This document shows positions 25,027-34,294 of a DNA stretch of 64,000 nucleotides, piece after piece. The notes beneath the pieces were generated by a model, which saw nothing but the letters and a program-made list of their open reading frames with translations, was not told where the DNA came from and made no database searches. The DNA is from Mycobacterium sp. 852002-51057_SCH5723018. GTDB lineage: Bacteria > Actinomycetota > Actinomycetes > Mycobacteriales > Mycobacteriaceae. Both the position numbers and the translations under genes were made by a program. Numbering within the stretch: the stretch's first letter is position 1; every line of letters starts with the position of its first letter. The stretch covers positions 32,960-96,959 of the forward strand of contig NZ_LZIR01000108.1 in assembly GCF_001667035.1 (NCBI RefSeq), in the 5' to 3' direction.

Positions 25027-26414
25027 CCGGCTTGGCGCTCGGCCTCCTCGGCGCGTTCGGCGGCCGCCAACGTCCCTTCCTCGGCTCTCTCCCGCACCAT
25101 GTTCATGGCGAGCCTGGCGTAAATCATCTGGCTGGTGATGGCCATCTGCCCACGGGTGCGACCCAGGAAGGAGATCCCCCACGCAAAGAGGGCGGCGATG
25201 CGGTTGCGGTGGCCGACCAGGTAGTACAGGTGCAGCACCAGCCAGGCCAACCAGGCGAGGAAGCCGCCGAACTCGAACTTGCCCACCTGCGCCACGGCGC
25301 TGAACCGCGACACCGTGGCCATGCTGCCCTTGTCGAAGTACTTGAACGGCTTGCGGTTTGCCGGGTCGGCCTGCCCCTTGAGTTCGTGCTTGATCGCCTT
25401 GGTGGCGTAGTGCGCTCCCTGGATCGCACCCTGCGCCATGCCGGGCACGCCGGGCACCGACATCAGGTCGCCGATGATGAAGACGTTGGGGTGCCCCTTG
25501 ACGGTGAGATCGGGCTCGACGATCACCCGTCCGGCGCGGTCGGTTTCGGTTCCGTCGGACTGATCGGCAATCATCTTGCCCAGCGAGCTGGCCTGGACAC
25601 CGGCCGCCCACACCTTGCACGCGGTTTCGATGCGACGCTCCCCGCCGTCCTTCTCCTTGATTGTGATGCCCTTGTAGTCGACGGCGCTCACCATTGCATT
25701 GAGCTGGATCTCGACGCCCATCTTTTCCAGCCGCCGCTGCGCCTTGAGCCCCAGCTTCGGACCCATCGGCGGCAGCACCGCGGGCGCCGCGTCGAGCAGG
25801 ATCACCCGGCATTCGCTGGGCTTGATGGTGCGAAACGCGCCGGCCAGGGTGCGCTCGGCCAGTTCGACGATCTGCCCGGCCACCTCCACGCCGGTCGGCC
25901 CCGCGCCCACCACCACGAACGTGAGGCGGCGTTCCCGTTCGGCGGGGTCGGTGGCCACCTCGGCGACCTCGAACGCGCCGAGGATGCGGCCGCGCAGCTC
26001 CAGCGCATCGTCGATGGTCTTCATCCCCGGCGCAAAGGTGGCGAATTCGTCGTTGCCGAAGTAGGACTGCTGCGAGCCGGCGGCCACGATGAGGCTGTCG
26101 TACGGCGTCACCGTCTCGATGTCCACCAACTTCGACGTGACGGTTCGCGCCGTGAGGTCGACCCCGGTGACCTCACCGAGCAACACCCGCACATTGCGCT
26201 GCCCACGCAGGATCAGCCTCGTGGTGGGGGCGATGTCGCCCTCCGAAAGGATCCCGGTGGCCACCTGATACAGCAGCGGCTGGAAGAGGTGGGTGGTCGT
26301 TCTCGAGATCAGGGTGACGTCGAGCTCGCATCCTTTGGGAGCCCGCTTTAGCGCCTTGGCCGCCGTCAATCCGCCGAATCCGCTCCCGATGATGACGACG
26401 CGATGGCGCGACAT
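25023..26414 (-). CDS. ndhA: Type II NADH dehydrogenase
   Basis: NDH-2 oxidises NADH and reduces menaquinone without proton pumping, at the inner face of the membrane. The 463-residue protein begins MSRHRVVIIGSGFGGLTAAK (FAD site). It has a second dinucleotide fold VVVGAGPTGVEVAGQIVELA for NADH, the quinone-site stretch LFQPLLYQVATG and the FAD motif GDLMSVPGVPGMAQGAIQGA. C-terminal hydrophobic segments (FLAWLAWLVLHLYYLVGH) anchor it. ATG 26414 gives the conserved start; the open frame upstream is not conserved. I call it ndhA because it follows metZ (Rv0391-Rv0392c). Confidence 0.93.
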   Translation of the reverse strand: MSRHRVVIIGSGFGGLTAAKALKRAPKGCELDVTLISRTTTHLFQPLLYQVATGILSEGDIAPTTRLILRGQRNVRVLLGEVTGVDLTARTVTSKLVDIETVTPYDSLIVAAGSQQSYFGNDEFATFAPGMKTIDDALELRGRILGAFEVAEVATDPAERERRLTFVVVGAGPTGVEVAGQIVELAERTLAGAFRTIKPSECRVILLDAAPAVLPPMGPKLGLKAQRRLEKMGVEIQLNAMVSAVDYKGITIKEKDGGERRIETACKVWAAGVQASSLGKMIADQSDGTETDRAGRVIVEPDLTVKGHPNVFIIGDLMSVPGVPGMAQGAIQGAHYATKAIKHELKGQADPANRKPFKYFDKGSMATVSRFSAVAQVGKFEFGGFLAWLAWLVLHLYYLVGHRNRIAALFAWGISFLGRTRGQMAITSQMIYARLAMNMVRERAEEGTLAAAERAEEAERQAG

Positions 26415-26611
26415 ACTTACCCCTTTTGGTTTCGTTTCCCGCAGCGCATGTCCACCGTACGGCTGCACGAGCCACAACGCGCGAAGAGTTCCCCGTCGTC
26501 GATCAGACGTAACTATTTTTTGGGATCGGTAGGCAAGCCGATCGCTGTTTACTGGGGCCACCACCACGCCAAGCCTGTGGCTTCGGACGTAAAGCGAAAG
26601 GAATTTGTGAT

Positions 26612-26962
26612 ATGAAGAGCGCCCGCAACGGCCGGTTCATTCGGCGTTTCGCCGCCGGCGCGGTGCTGTCCGGCACCGCCGCGCTGGCCGCCTTGGGATT
26701 CGGCGCCGGGACCGCCCACGCCTTCAGCTATCCGATCGGCGTGTGCAACGGGATGGCGTGCAGCGCCGTGTGGTGTCCGGGGATGCCCCTGCCGATGCCC
26801 GGCAGCGGGCCGAATTGGGACATGAACTCCTGCCATCACTTCATGATCGGCCAGATCGGACCGCATTCCGCGCCCTGGGTGACCAATGGCGGCGTGAATC
26901 GGCAAGTGGGCCCGATGATTATCGAGGGCGACCCTGGTCCGTGCCCGGGTTGTGTCAGCTGA
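26612..26962 (+). CDS. Small secreted protein, mycobacterial
   Basis: This 116-residue protein has a signal peptide (RRFAAGAVLSGTAALAALGF, likely cut after THA). The mature part of ~80 residues is rich in Gly, Pro, Met and Cys (CNGMACSAVWCPGMPLPMPG; CPGC near the end), with five or more cysteines. No domain is recognised, and disulfides are likely if it is exported. The ribosome site aaaggaa is well placed. The 197 bp upstream, shared with ndhA, contain an AT-rich stretch near 26510 that could be a promoter. Confidence 0.7.
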   Translation: MKSARNGRFIRRFAAGAVLSGTAALAALGFGAGTAHAFSYPIGVCNGMACSAVWCPGMPLPMPGSGPNWDMNSCHHFMIGQIGPHSAPWVTNGGVNRQVGPMIIEGDPGPCPGCVS

Positions 26963-27026
26963 CCGGGTGGCGGCGCCATCACCAAACCCGCTGTGGCGCA
27001 GTCGATTTGCCGGTGTCCGCCCCGGC

Positions 27027-27641
27027 TCAGAATGGCCAGGTGGCGGCGTTGGTCTTGTACTTGCCGTTCAGGGTGGTGCAGAAGTCGTCGGCAGTGCCGG
27101 CGAGCAGGATGTAATACGCTTCGCCGCCCTCGCGGCTGGAGAAGGAGTTCGGCGTGGTCCAGCCGCTGTTGCACATGGCGGTGTCCGAACCCGCCGTGGG
27201 TCTGCGCCAGTTGGTTCTGCCGCAGCTGGCCAGGGCGTCGACGTTCGGTGTTGCGCTCTTGGCGGCGACCAGCATCGCGCCACCCCATTGCCCGTCGTTG
27301 CGCCGGTAAGCGCGCGCCCCGAACCCTGCGTTATTGGTCTGGCAGGCCAACGCCCGCTTGAGGAGCCCGAAGGGTGCCGCAAGCTGCGGGTTACTCACCG
27401 CCGCGGCGGCCGTGATGAATTGTGCCGCATCCGAACCGTCGATCTCTTGCACGTCCGGTTTGCCGAAGCCCGTCAGCTGCTGCGCGATCCCGGCGTTGTT
27501 GCCGCCGCCGATGATCGGCCCGCCGCCGCCCGCAGTCATCGGCGGCAGCGTGACGGGGTCTGCACCCGCCGCCGGCATCGCGGCCAACGACAGCACACAC
27601 CCGGCGAGCAGCACGCCGATTCGATACGCGATAACCCTCAT
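27027..27641 (-). CDS. Secreted protein of unknown function (Rv0398c-like)
   Basis: This 204-residue protein has an N-terminal signal peptide (IGVLLAGCVLSLAAMPAAGA, cut near residue 27). The mature domain has a Gly-rich start (MTAGGGGPIIGGGNNAGI) and four or more cysteines. Its place directly downstream of fadE7 matches Rv0398c, annotated as secreted. There is no catalytic motif. LLAGC could be read as a lipobox, but a standard signal peptide is equally plausible. Confidence 0.75.
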   Translation of the reverse strand: MRVIAYRIGVLLAGCVLSLAAMPAAGADPVTLPPMTAGGGGPIIGGGNNAGIAQQLTGFGKPDVQEIDGSDAAQFITAAAAVSNPQLAAPFGLLKRALACQTNNAGFGARAYRRNDGQWGGAMLVAAKSATPNVDALASCGRTNWRRPTAGSDTAMCNSGWTTPNSFSSREGGEAYYILLAGTADDFCTTLNGKYKTNAATWPF

Positions 27642-27680
27642 GACTATCTCCCGATCTTGTGAAACAGAGTATGTCGGTCG

Positions 27681-28877
27681 TCAGCGGAACGCGTCGCTGC
27701 CGGTGAACGCCTGGCCGAGGATGAGCTGGTGCATCTCTGGCGTGCCCTCGTAGGTCAGCACCGACTCCAGGTTGACCATGTGCCGGATCACCGGGTACTC
27801 CAGCGATATCCCGTTGCCGCCCAATATCGTTCGCGCCGTGCGGCAGATTTTGAGCGCCTCGCGGGTGTTGTTGAGCTTGCCGAAGCTGACCTGCTCGGGG
27901 CGCAGCCCGACACCGTCCTTGAGGCGACCGAGGTGCAGCGACAGCAGCTGCCCCTTGTGCAGCTCGACCGCCATGTCGACGAGCTTGGCCTGCGTCAGCT
28001 GGAATCCGGCGATCGGGCGGCCGAATTGGACGCGCTGCATGGCATAGTCGAGCGCGGCCTGCCAGGCCGAGCGCGCCGCTCCCATCGACCCCCAGATGAT
28101 CCCGTAGCGGGCCTCCGACAGGCAGGACAGCGGGCCCCGCAGACCCTTCGCCTCGGGCAACATGGCCTCGGCGGGCAGCCGGACGTCGTCGAGCACCAGC
28201 TCGCTGGTGATCGACGCCCGCAGCGACAGTTTGTGGTGAATGGTGTTGGCGGTGAAGCCCGGGGTCTTAGTGGGCACGATGAAGCCGCGAATGCCTTGGA
28301 TGTCGCCGTCGTCGGTGGCCGCCCACACGATCGCCACGTCGGCGACCGACCCATTGGTGATCCACAGCTTGCGGCCGTTCAGCACCCAGTCCGAACCATC
28401 GCGGCGAGCGCGGGTCTTCATCGCGGCCGGGTCGGAGCCGACGTCGGGTTCGGTCAGCCCGAAACAGCCGAGCAGTTCGCCCGCGGCCATGCCGGGCAGC
28501 CACTGCTGCTTTTGCTCCTCGGATCCGAAGTTCCAGATCGCAAACATCGCCAGCGACCCCTGCACCGAGACCATCGACCGGACACCGGAGTCGGCGGCCT
28601 CCAGCTCGGTACAGGCCAAGCCGTAATGCACGGCGGACGCCCCGCCACATCCGTAGCCGTGCAGGTGCATGCCGAGCAGGCCCAGCTGACCGAACTGCTT
28701 ACCCAGTTCGCGCACCGGCAGGTCGCCGATCTCGAACCACTCCGCGACGTGGGGGAGGACATGCTCGGCGCAGAACTTTCTGACGGTGTCGCGCACCGCG
28801 AGCTCGTCGTCGGACAGGGACGCATCCAGGCCCAACGGGTCTTCGCGGTCGAAGGCGGGGGGTGCTTCAGTGCTCAT
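27681..28877 (-). CDS. fadE7: Acyl-CoA dehydrogenase FadE7
   Basis: This FAD-dependent acyl-CoA dehydrogenase of 398 residues is closest in motif style to glutaryl-CoA dehydrogenases. Signatures are CFGLTEPDVGSDPAAMKTRA near residue 150, WITNGSVADVAIVWA near 183, and the catalytic glutamate in VLTYEGTPEMHQLILG near 378. It may act in fatty acid or lysine/tryptophan degradation. The neighbouring Rv0398c-like and DUF3054 genes give the Rv0398c-Rv0401 order. Confidence 0.9.
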   Translation of the reverse strand: MSTEAPPAFDREDPLGLDASLSDDELAVRDTVRKFCAEHVLPHVAEWFEIGDLPVRELGKQFGQLGLLGMHLHGYGCGGASAVHYGLACTELEAADSGVRSMVSVQGSLAMFAIWNFGSEEQKQQWLPGMAAGELLGCFGLTEPDVGSDPAAMKTRARRDGSDWVLNGRKLWITNGSVADVAIVWAATDDGDIQGIRGFIVPTKTPGFTANTIHHKLSLRASITSELVLDDVRLPAEAMLPEAKGLRGPLSCLSEARYGIIWGSMGAARSAWQAALDYAMQRVQFGRPIAGFQLTQAKLVDMAVELHKGQLLSLHLGRLKDGVGLRPEQVSFGKLNNTREALKICRTARTILGGNGISLEYPVIRHMVNLESVLTYEGTPEMHQLILGQAFTGSDAFR

Positions 28878-28929
28878 AGGGCTCAGCCTGCCATCAACCA
28901 GCCGTCATCAGGGCCGGTAGTCTCGCTTC

Positions 28930-29301
28930 ATGCAACGGCTGGCGTGGCTGGGCTCGCTATTTGCAGATGTCCTGGCTGTTTTGGTGTTCTGCGCCCTCGG
29001 GCGACGCAGCCACGCCGAGGGGCTCAGCGTCACCGGCGTCGCGACGACAGCATGGCCGTTTCTCACCGGAACCATCGTCGGATGGCTGGTGTCCCGGGGC
29101 TGGCGGCAGCCCACCCGGGTGGCCCCCACCGGGGCGATCGTGTGGCTGTGCACCGTGGCCGTCGGCATGGTGTTGCGCAAAACCAGCTCGGCCGGCGTGG
29201 CGGCGAGTTTCGTGGTGGTGGCGGCGTCGGTCACCGCGGTGCTGCTGCTCGGCTGGCGGGCGGTCGTGGGGCTGGCCGCGCGGCGCCGCTCCGGCGTCTG
29301 A
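28930..29301 (+). CDS. DUF3054 membrane protein (Rv0401-like)
   Basis: This 123-residue protein has four hydrophobic helices and matches the actinobacterial DUF3054 family (Rv0401). It starts MQRLAWLGSLFADVLAVLVF, with a conserved CALGRRSHAEGLSVTGVATT stretch near residue 21 and a second conserved Arg-rich loop RGWRQPTRVAPTGA. The function is unknown. It is divergent from fadE7 with 52 bp between starts. The methyltransferase gene begins 6 bp downstream, so co-transcription is likely. Confidence 0.82.
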   Translation: MQRLAWLGSLFADVLAVLVFCALGRRSHAEGLSVTGVATTAWPFLTGTIVGWLVSRGWRQPTRVAPTGAIVWLCTVAVGMVLRKTSSAGVAASFVVVAASVTAVLLLGWRAVVGLAARRRSGV

Positions 29302-29307
29302 CCGGCG

Positions 29308-30237
29308 ATGGCACGGGAGATCTGGAATCCGGCCACCGGTGACGGCTTGGCGACGACTTTCGACGCGGTCGTGCGGGTCGTGGCCACCAACAAAGGGCTC
29401 ATCGCCGACCCGTTCGCCGAACCGCTCGTCCGCGCCGCGGGGGTGGAGTACTTCGCCCGCGTGATCGACGACCAGCGATACGCTGCCGACGACGGCGACC
29501 ACCCGACTACCACCGGGCTCATCCACATGCAGGCGGCGTTTGGCCGGTTCCTGGACGAGTTCCTCGCCGCCTCCGGTAGGTCCGGCCTTCGCCAGGTGGT
29601 GATCCTGGGGTCCGGCCTCGACACCCGGCCGTACCGGCTCTGGTGGCCGCGCGGGACGACGGTGTACGAGATAGATCGGCCGGAAGTCCTCGATTTCAAG
29701 GCCGAAGTGCTGGCCGGCCTGCAGGCCACGCCGGCCGTGAGCCGTCGTGAGATCGGCGCCGACCTGCGGCAGGACTGGCTGACGGCGCTGCACCGGGCCG
29801 GTTTTGACGCGGCCCAACCCACGGTGTGGGTCGCCGAGCAGCTGCTCGTCGGATTACTGCCCCCCGACGCGCAGAATCGGTTATTGCGTGAGGTCACGGA
29901 GTCCAGCGCCGCCGGCAGCCGTTTTGCCGCCGATCACATGGCCATCTGGACCCCGGCACGGCAGCAGGCGCGGGAGGCGTTCGTCGACAGCTGGCGACAA
30001 ACAGGCCTCGAAGTCGACCTGGCCAGCCTGACTTACCCGGGCGAATACGGCCATGTCCCTGAGTATCTGGGAGCCCACGGCTGGGAAACGGTCGAGCGCA
30101 ACGTCGTCGAGTTGTTCGCCGAGGTCGGGCTGTCCGAACTGTGGCGCGGCGGCCCGGACGACCTGGCGGTCACCCCCGGATACGTCACCGCCGTGCGGGT
30201 TGAGCCCCCCGGAATGCTCCCGGGTGACGAGCGTTAG
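29308..30237 (+). CDS. Putative SAM-dependent methyltransferase (mycobacterial family)
   Basis: This 309-residue protein belongs to the expanded mycobacterial family of putative S-adenosylmethionine-dependent methyltransferases. The SAM motif is VVILGSGLDTRPYRLWWP near residue 98, followed by the acidic VYEIDRPEVLDFKAEVL and VWVAEQLLVGLLPPDAQ. Family members have unknown substrates, and some are thought to act on lipids. The gene follows the DUF3054 gene after 6 bp. Confidence 0.88.
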   Translation: MAREIWNPATGDGLATTFDAVVRVVATNKGLIADPFAEPLVRAAGVEYFARVIDDQRYAADDGDHPTTTGLIHMQAAFGRFLDEFLAASGRSGLRQVVILGSGLDTRPYRLWWPRGTTVYEIDRPEVLDFKAEVLAGLQATPAVSRREIGADLRQDWLTALHRAGFDAAQPTVWVAEQLLVGLLPPDAQNRLLREVTESSAAGSRFAADHMAIWTPARQQAREAFVDSWRQTGLEVDLASLTYPGEYGHVPEYLGAHGWETVERNVVELFAEVGLSELWRGGPDDLAVTPGYVTAVRVEPPGMLPGDER

Positions 30238-30247
30238 ACGTTAGGTG

Positions 30248-30736
30248 ATGACCGAAACGCAGCTCGAGTTCGTGTCGGCCACCCACGACGACCCGCTGGC
30301 CCAGCCGCTGCTGGCCGAGCTGGCCGTCGAGTACGCGCAGCGGTACGGCGGCACGCCGGACATCCACCTCGCCTGGTTGCCGGTCCCGGCGGACGAGTTG
30401 GCGGCGCCGGCCGGTGGCCTGCTGATCGGCGTGCTGGACGGGGTGCCGGTCACCGGGGGTGCGTTTCGGCGCTTCGACGACCACACCGCCGAACTCAAGC
30501 GGATCTGGACCGACAGCGCGCATCGGCGTCGCGGCTACGCGCGGGCGCTGCTGACGGCGCTGGAGACCGAGATCGCCGCCCGCGGGTACCGGCGTCTCTA
30601 CCTGATCACCGGCAATCGCCAGCCCGAAGCCGAGGCGCTCTACGACGCGACCGGCTACGCCCGCATCGCGCCCGCCGAGCCGCTGCCCGACTGGGGGCCG
30701 TTTCGCCCGATCGCCTTCGAGAAGTGGCTGGCATGA
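30248..30736 (+). CDS. GNAT-family acetyltransferase
   Basis: This 162-residue GNAT N-acetyltransferase has the acetyl-CoA motif A as IWTDSAHRRRGYARALLTAL near residue 83 and motif B in RRLYLITGNRQPEAEALYDATGYA. It should transfer an acetyl group from acetyl-CoA to an unknown amine. ATG 30248 is preferred; GTG 30245 directly before it is also possible. Its stop overlaps the start of the first luciferase-like monooxygenase (ATGA), so the acetyltransferase may be part of the same pathway. Confidence 0.85.
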   Translation: MTETQLEFVSATHDDPLAQPLLAELAVEYAQRYGGTPDIHLAWLPVPADELAAPAGGLLIGVLDGVPVTGGAFRRFDDHTAELKRIWTDSAHRRRGYARALLTALETEIAARGYRRLYLITGNRQPEAEALYDATGYARIAPAEPLPDWGPFRPIAFEKWLA

Positions 30737-31830
30737 CCGATCAATTTCACCTTGGCGTCGCGCTGGACGGATACGGCTGGGACCCGCAGGCCTGGCGCGC
30801 CAGGCTCGCGGCGGACCCGGCCACCCCGTCGGTGCTCGGTGGTCGCTACTGGGCCGAGCTGGCGGCGACCGCCGAGCGTGGGCTGCTCGACTTCCTCACC
30901 ATCGACGACAGCCTGATGCCGCAAATCGGACGAGGCGAGCGCATTCATCCCGATCGTCTGGCGGGCCGCGCCGACGCCGTGCTGGTCGCGGCCCGCATCG
31001 CCCCGGTAACGCGGCACATCGGACTGATCCCGGTGGCCACGGTCACCCACACCGAGCCCTTTCACGTATCGAAATCCATTGCCACGCTTGACTTTGTGTC
31101 GCACGGGCGGGCGGGCTGGCAGCCGCGGGTCAGCGCGACCACCCACGAGGCGGCCCTGTTCGGGCGCCGGGACGTGTCCCACATCCCGCTGTTCGAGGAG
31201 GCCGTGGAGTACGTCGAGGTGGTGCGCCGGTTGTGGGACAGCTGGGAGGACGACGCGATCATCCGCGACGTGGCCACCGGACGCTACGTCGACGTCGACA
31301 AGCTGCACTACATCGACTTCACCGGAAAGTACCTCTCCGTCAAGGGGCCGTCGATCACGCCGCGCCCGCCGCAGGGCCAGCCGGTGGTGGCCGCGCTGGC
31401 GCACGTCGGGCCCGCATACGAGTTCGCCGCGGCCGGCGCCGACGTCGTTTTCATCACGCCCACCGACGGCGCCTCGGTGCAAAGCATCATGGGCGAGGTG
31501 CGCGCGGCGGGTGGCTCCGGCCTGAAAGTCCTTGCCGACGTGGCGGTTTCCTTTCGCGGCGACGGTGACTTCCGCTCCGACGCGCTCGTCTTTGCCGGCA
31601 CCGCAACGGAATTGGTGGATATGTTGCTCGATTGGCGGGAGCTCGGCGTCGAGGGTGCGCGGCTGCGGCCCGCCGTCAACGCCACCGATCTGCCGGTGAT
31701 CGTCGACGAGGTGGTGCCGCTGCTGCAACGGGCGGGACTGTTCCGAACCGGCTACCGAGAAGGTGAAACGCTGCGGGCCCGGCTCGGGCTGCCGGTGGCA
31801 TCCAACAGGTATGCGGCGGTGAACCGATGA
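30733..31830 (+). CDS. Luciferase-like flavin monooxygenase (DszA/NtaA-related)
   Basis: This 365-residue LLM-class flavin-dependent oxidoreductase begins MTDQFHLGVALDGYGWDPQA. It has the family stretches LLDFLTIDDSLMP near residue 56, LIPVATVTHTEPFHVSKSIA near 98 and HGRAGWQPRVSATTHEAALF near 124, as in FMNH2- or F420-dependent monooxygenases of xenobiotic and sulfur compounds. The cofactor cannot be settled by eye. The ATG overlaps the stop of the acetyltransferase, and its own stop overlaps the next monooxygenase. Confidence 0.85.
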   Translation: MTDQFHLGVALDGYGWDPQAWRARLAADPATPSVLGGRYWAELAATAERGLLDFLTIDDSLMPQIGRGERIHPDRLAGRADAVLVAARIAPVTRHIGLIPVATVTHTEPFHVSKSIATLDFVSHGRAGWQPRVSATTHEAALFGRRDVSHIPLFEEAVEYVEVVRRLWDSWEDDAIIRDVATGRYVDVDKLHYIDFTGKYLSVKGPSITPRPPQGQPVVAALAHVGPAYEFAAAGADVVFITPTDGASVQSIMGEVRAAGGSGLKVLADVAVSFRGDGDFRSDALVFAGTATELVDMLLDWRELGVEGARLRPAVNATDLPVIVDEVVPLLQRAGLFRTGYREGETLRARLGLPVASNRYAAVNR

Positions 31831-32957
31831 CGGGAGTGCCGCTGTCGATCCTGGACCTGGCACCGGTCAGTGTCGGCAGCGACGCCGCGACGGCCCTGCG
31901 CAACACCGTCGAGCTCGCCCAGCATGCCGAGCGGTGGGGCTATCGCCGGTTCTGGATCGCCGAACATCACTTCGTCGCCGTCGCGAGCGCGGCACCCGCG
32001 GTGCTGATCGGCCAGATCGCCGCCGCCACCAAGACGATTCGCGTGGGGTCGGCGGCCGTGCAGCTGAGCCACACCACGGCCGCCGCGGTGGTCGAGAGCT
32101 TCGGCATGCTCGACGCGTTCCATCCCGGGCGCATCGATCTGGGCCTGGGCCGCTCGGCGCAGCGGCGGATCACCAAACCCAAAACGCCCGGGGCGCCGAA
32201 ACCACCCAAGCCCGAACCGGTGCGGGAATGGCGCGAGGTCGACGGCGTGGTGATCCCGCCACCGTTCGACCTGCGCGGCTTGCTGCTCAGCGGGCGGGTA
32301 CGAGCGACGATGTCGATCCTGCAGCAGCCCGAGGCGGTCGCGCCCGATTTCGCCGAGCAGCTCGGCGACATCATGGCCATGATCGCCGGCAGCTACGAGG
32401 TCGACGGGTTCGACCTGCACGCGGTGCCCGGCGAAGGCGCCGCCCTGACGCCGTGGATCTTCGGCAGCAGCAAGGGCCAAAGCGCCAGGCTGGCAGGGGC
32501 GTTGGGGCTGCCGTTCGTCGCGAGCTACCACCTCACCCCGGCCACCGCGCTCGATGCCGTCGACGCATACCGAGAAGCGTTCGTCCCGTCGGCGACACTG
32601 CCTCGGCCCTATGTCGTGGTGTCGGCCGACGTCGTGGTCGCCGACGACACCGCCACCGCCGAGCATCTGGCATCCAGCTACGGCCACTGGGTGTACTCGA
32701 TCCGGGCCGGCGGCGGCGCGATTCCCTACCCCGATCCCGACGAGTGCGTTTCGTTGACCGACCAACAGCTGGCGGTCGTGATCGACCGGGTGGCAACGCA
32801 ATTCGTCGGCAACCCCGACGAGGTCGCCGAGCGGCTCGAGGCGCTACAGCGCGCGACTGGCGCCGACGAGCTGGTCATCACCTCCGTCACCCACCGGCAC
32901 TCCGACCGGCTGCGCTCGCACGAGCTGATCGCCAAACGATGGGGGCTCACCGAATGA
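31827..32957 (+). CDS. Luciferase-like monooxygenase, MsnO8-like
   Basis: This second LLM-class flavoenzyme, of 376 residues, belongs to the subfamily starting SILDLAPVSVGSDAATAL, with WGYRRFWIAEHHFVAVASAA near residue 37, VGSAAVQLSHTTAAAVVE near 73 and LDAFHPGRIDLGLGRSAQRR near 94. The active-site EHH is intact. Substrate is unknown. Start and stop both overlap neighbouring monooxygenase genes by four bases, so the three are translationally coupled and probably act together. Confidence 0.85.
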   Translation: MTGVPLSILDLAPVSVGSDAATALRNTVELAQHAERWGYRRFWIAEHHFVAVASAAPAVLIGQIAAATKTIRVGSAAVQLSHTTAAAVVESFGMLDAFHPGRIDLGLGRSAQRRITKPKTPGAPKPPKPEPVREWREVDGVVIPPPFDLRGLLLSGRVRATMSILQQPEAVAPDFAEQLGDIMAMIAGSYEVDGFDLHAVPGEGAALTPWIFGSSKGQSARLAGALGLPFVASYHLTPATALDAVDAYREAFVPSATLPRPYVVVSADVVVADDTATAEHLASSYGHWVYSIRAGGGAIPYPDPDECVSLTDQQLAVVIDRVATQFVGNPDEVAERLEALQRATGADELVITSVTHRHSDRLRSHELIAKRWGLTE

Positions 32958-34294
32958 GCGTGCGAGAGGGCAAGCACCGGAAGCCCATTCACCTGGCCGC
33001 CCATTTCCCCGGCGTCAACAACACCACGGTGTGGACCGATCCCGGCGCGGGCAGCCAGATCGAGTTCGAGTCGTTCGAGCACCTGGCCCGGACCGCGGAA
33101 CGCGGACTGTTCGACTTCTTCTTCCTGGCGGAGGGGCTGCGGCTGCGGGAACACCGCGGCCGCATCTACGACCTCGACGTGGTGGGCCGTCCCGATACCT
33201 TCACCGTGCTGGCCGCACTGGCCGGTGTCACCGACCGGATCGGCCTGACCGGGACCATCAACACCACATTCAACGAACCGTTCGAGGTGGCAAGGCAATT
33301 CGCGAGCCTTGACCATCTGTCCGGCGGCCGCGCCGGCTGGAACATCGTGACCTCGTCGGACGCCTTCACCGGCGCCAACTTCCGCCGCGGCGGGTACCTC
33401 GACCATGCCGACCGGTACTCACGAGCCGAGGAGTTCCTCGCCGTGGCCCGCCAATTCTGGGACGGCTGGCAGGCCGGCGCCGTGCGGGCCGACGTCGACT
33501 CGGGGATCTACGTCGATCCCGACCGGATTCGCAGCGTCTCGCATTCGGGCCCCCAGTTCGACGTGCGCGGGTTCGCGACGCTGCCCGCGGGCCCGCAGGG
33601 CCATCCGGTGCTGCTGCAGGCCGGAGATTCCGCCGACGGCCGCGCGTTCGGCGCGCGCAACGCCGACGCCCTGTTCACCCTGCACTCGTCGCTGGAAGAC
33701 GGCCAACGCTACTACGCCGACGTCAAGGGTCGCGCCGAGTCCTACGGCCGGGATCCCAACCAGCTCAAGGTCTTTCCGGCGGCGACTTTCGTCATCGGCG
33801 ACACCGATGCCGAAGCGGCGGAGGAGGCGCGGCACATCCGCTACCAACAGGTCAGCGGCCCGACCGCGATCGCGATGCTCGAGCAGGTGTGGGGCCGCGA
33901 GCTGTCCGAGTATGACCCGGACGGGCCGCTACCCGATTTCGATCCCGTCGTCGACAGCAAGATCACCCAGGGCCGGGTCCGGCATGGCGACCCGGTGGCC
34001 GTGGCCCGCGGCTACCGCGAGCGCGCGTTGGCCGAGAACCTGTCGATCCGCGAGCTGGTCATCGCCGTCACCAGCCGCGAGCAATTCGTCGGAACGCCGG
34101 CGCGAATCGCCGACGAGATCGACCGTTACATCCAGGCCGACGCCTGCGACGGGTTCATCCTGGTGCCGCACTTGACGCCGCACGGGCTGGACAAGTTCGT
34201 CGACCGGGTGGTGCCGCTGCTGCAGGAGCGCGGGGCGTTCCGCACCGAGTACACCGGAGAAACGCTGCGGGATCACCTGGGGCTGGCGCGCTAG
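32954..34294 (+). CDS. FMN-dependent monooxygenase, NtaA/SnaA/DszA family
   Basis: This 446-residue protein matches the nitrilotriacetate/dibenzothiophene monooxygenase group. Motifs are HLAAHFPGVNNTTVW near residue 13, RGLFDFFFLAEGLRLREH near 49, TINTTFNEPFEVARQFASLD near 98, SGGRAGWNIVTSSD near 119 and FVIGDTDAEAAEEARHIRY near 276. These enzymes use FMNH2 from a separate reductase, and no reductase gene is visible nearby. The last four bases overlap the convergent SRPBCC gene. Confidence 0.88.
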   Translation: MSVREGKHRKPIHLAAHFPGVNNTTVWTDPGAGSQIEFESFEHLARTAERGLFDFFFLAEGLRLREHRGRIYDLDVVGRPDTFTVLAALAGVTDRIGLTGTINTTFNEPFEVARQFASLDHLSGGRAGWNIVTSSDAFTGANFRRGGYLDHADRYSRAEEFLAVARQFWDGWQAGAVRADVDSGIYVDPDRIRSVSHSGPQFDVRGFATLPAGPQGHPVLLQAGDSADGRAFGARNADALFTLHSSLEDGQRYYADVKGRAESYGRDPNQLKVFPAATFVIGDTDAEAAEEARHIRYQQVSGPTAIAMLEQVWGRELSEYDPDGPLPDFDPVVDSKITQGRVRHGDPVAVARGYRERALAENLSIRELVIAVTSREQFVGTPARIADEIDRYIQADACDGFILVPHLTPHGLDKFVDRVVPLLQERGAFRTEYTGETLRDHLGLAR

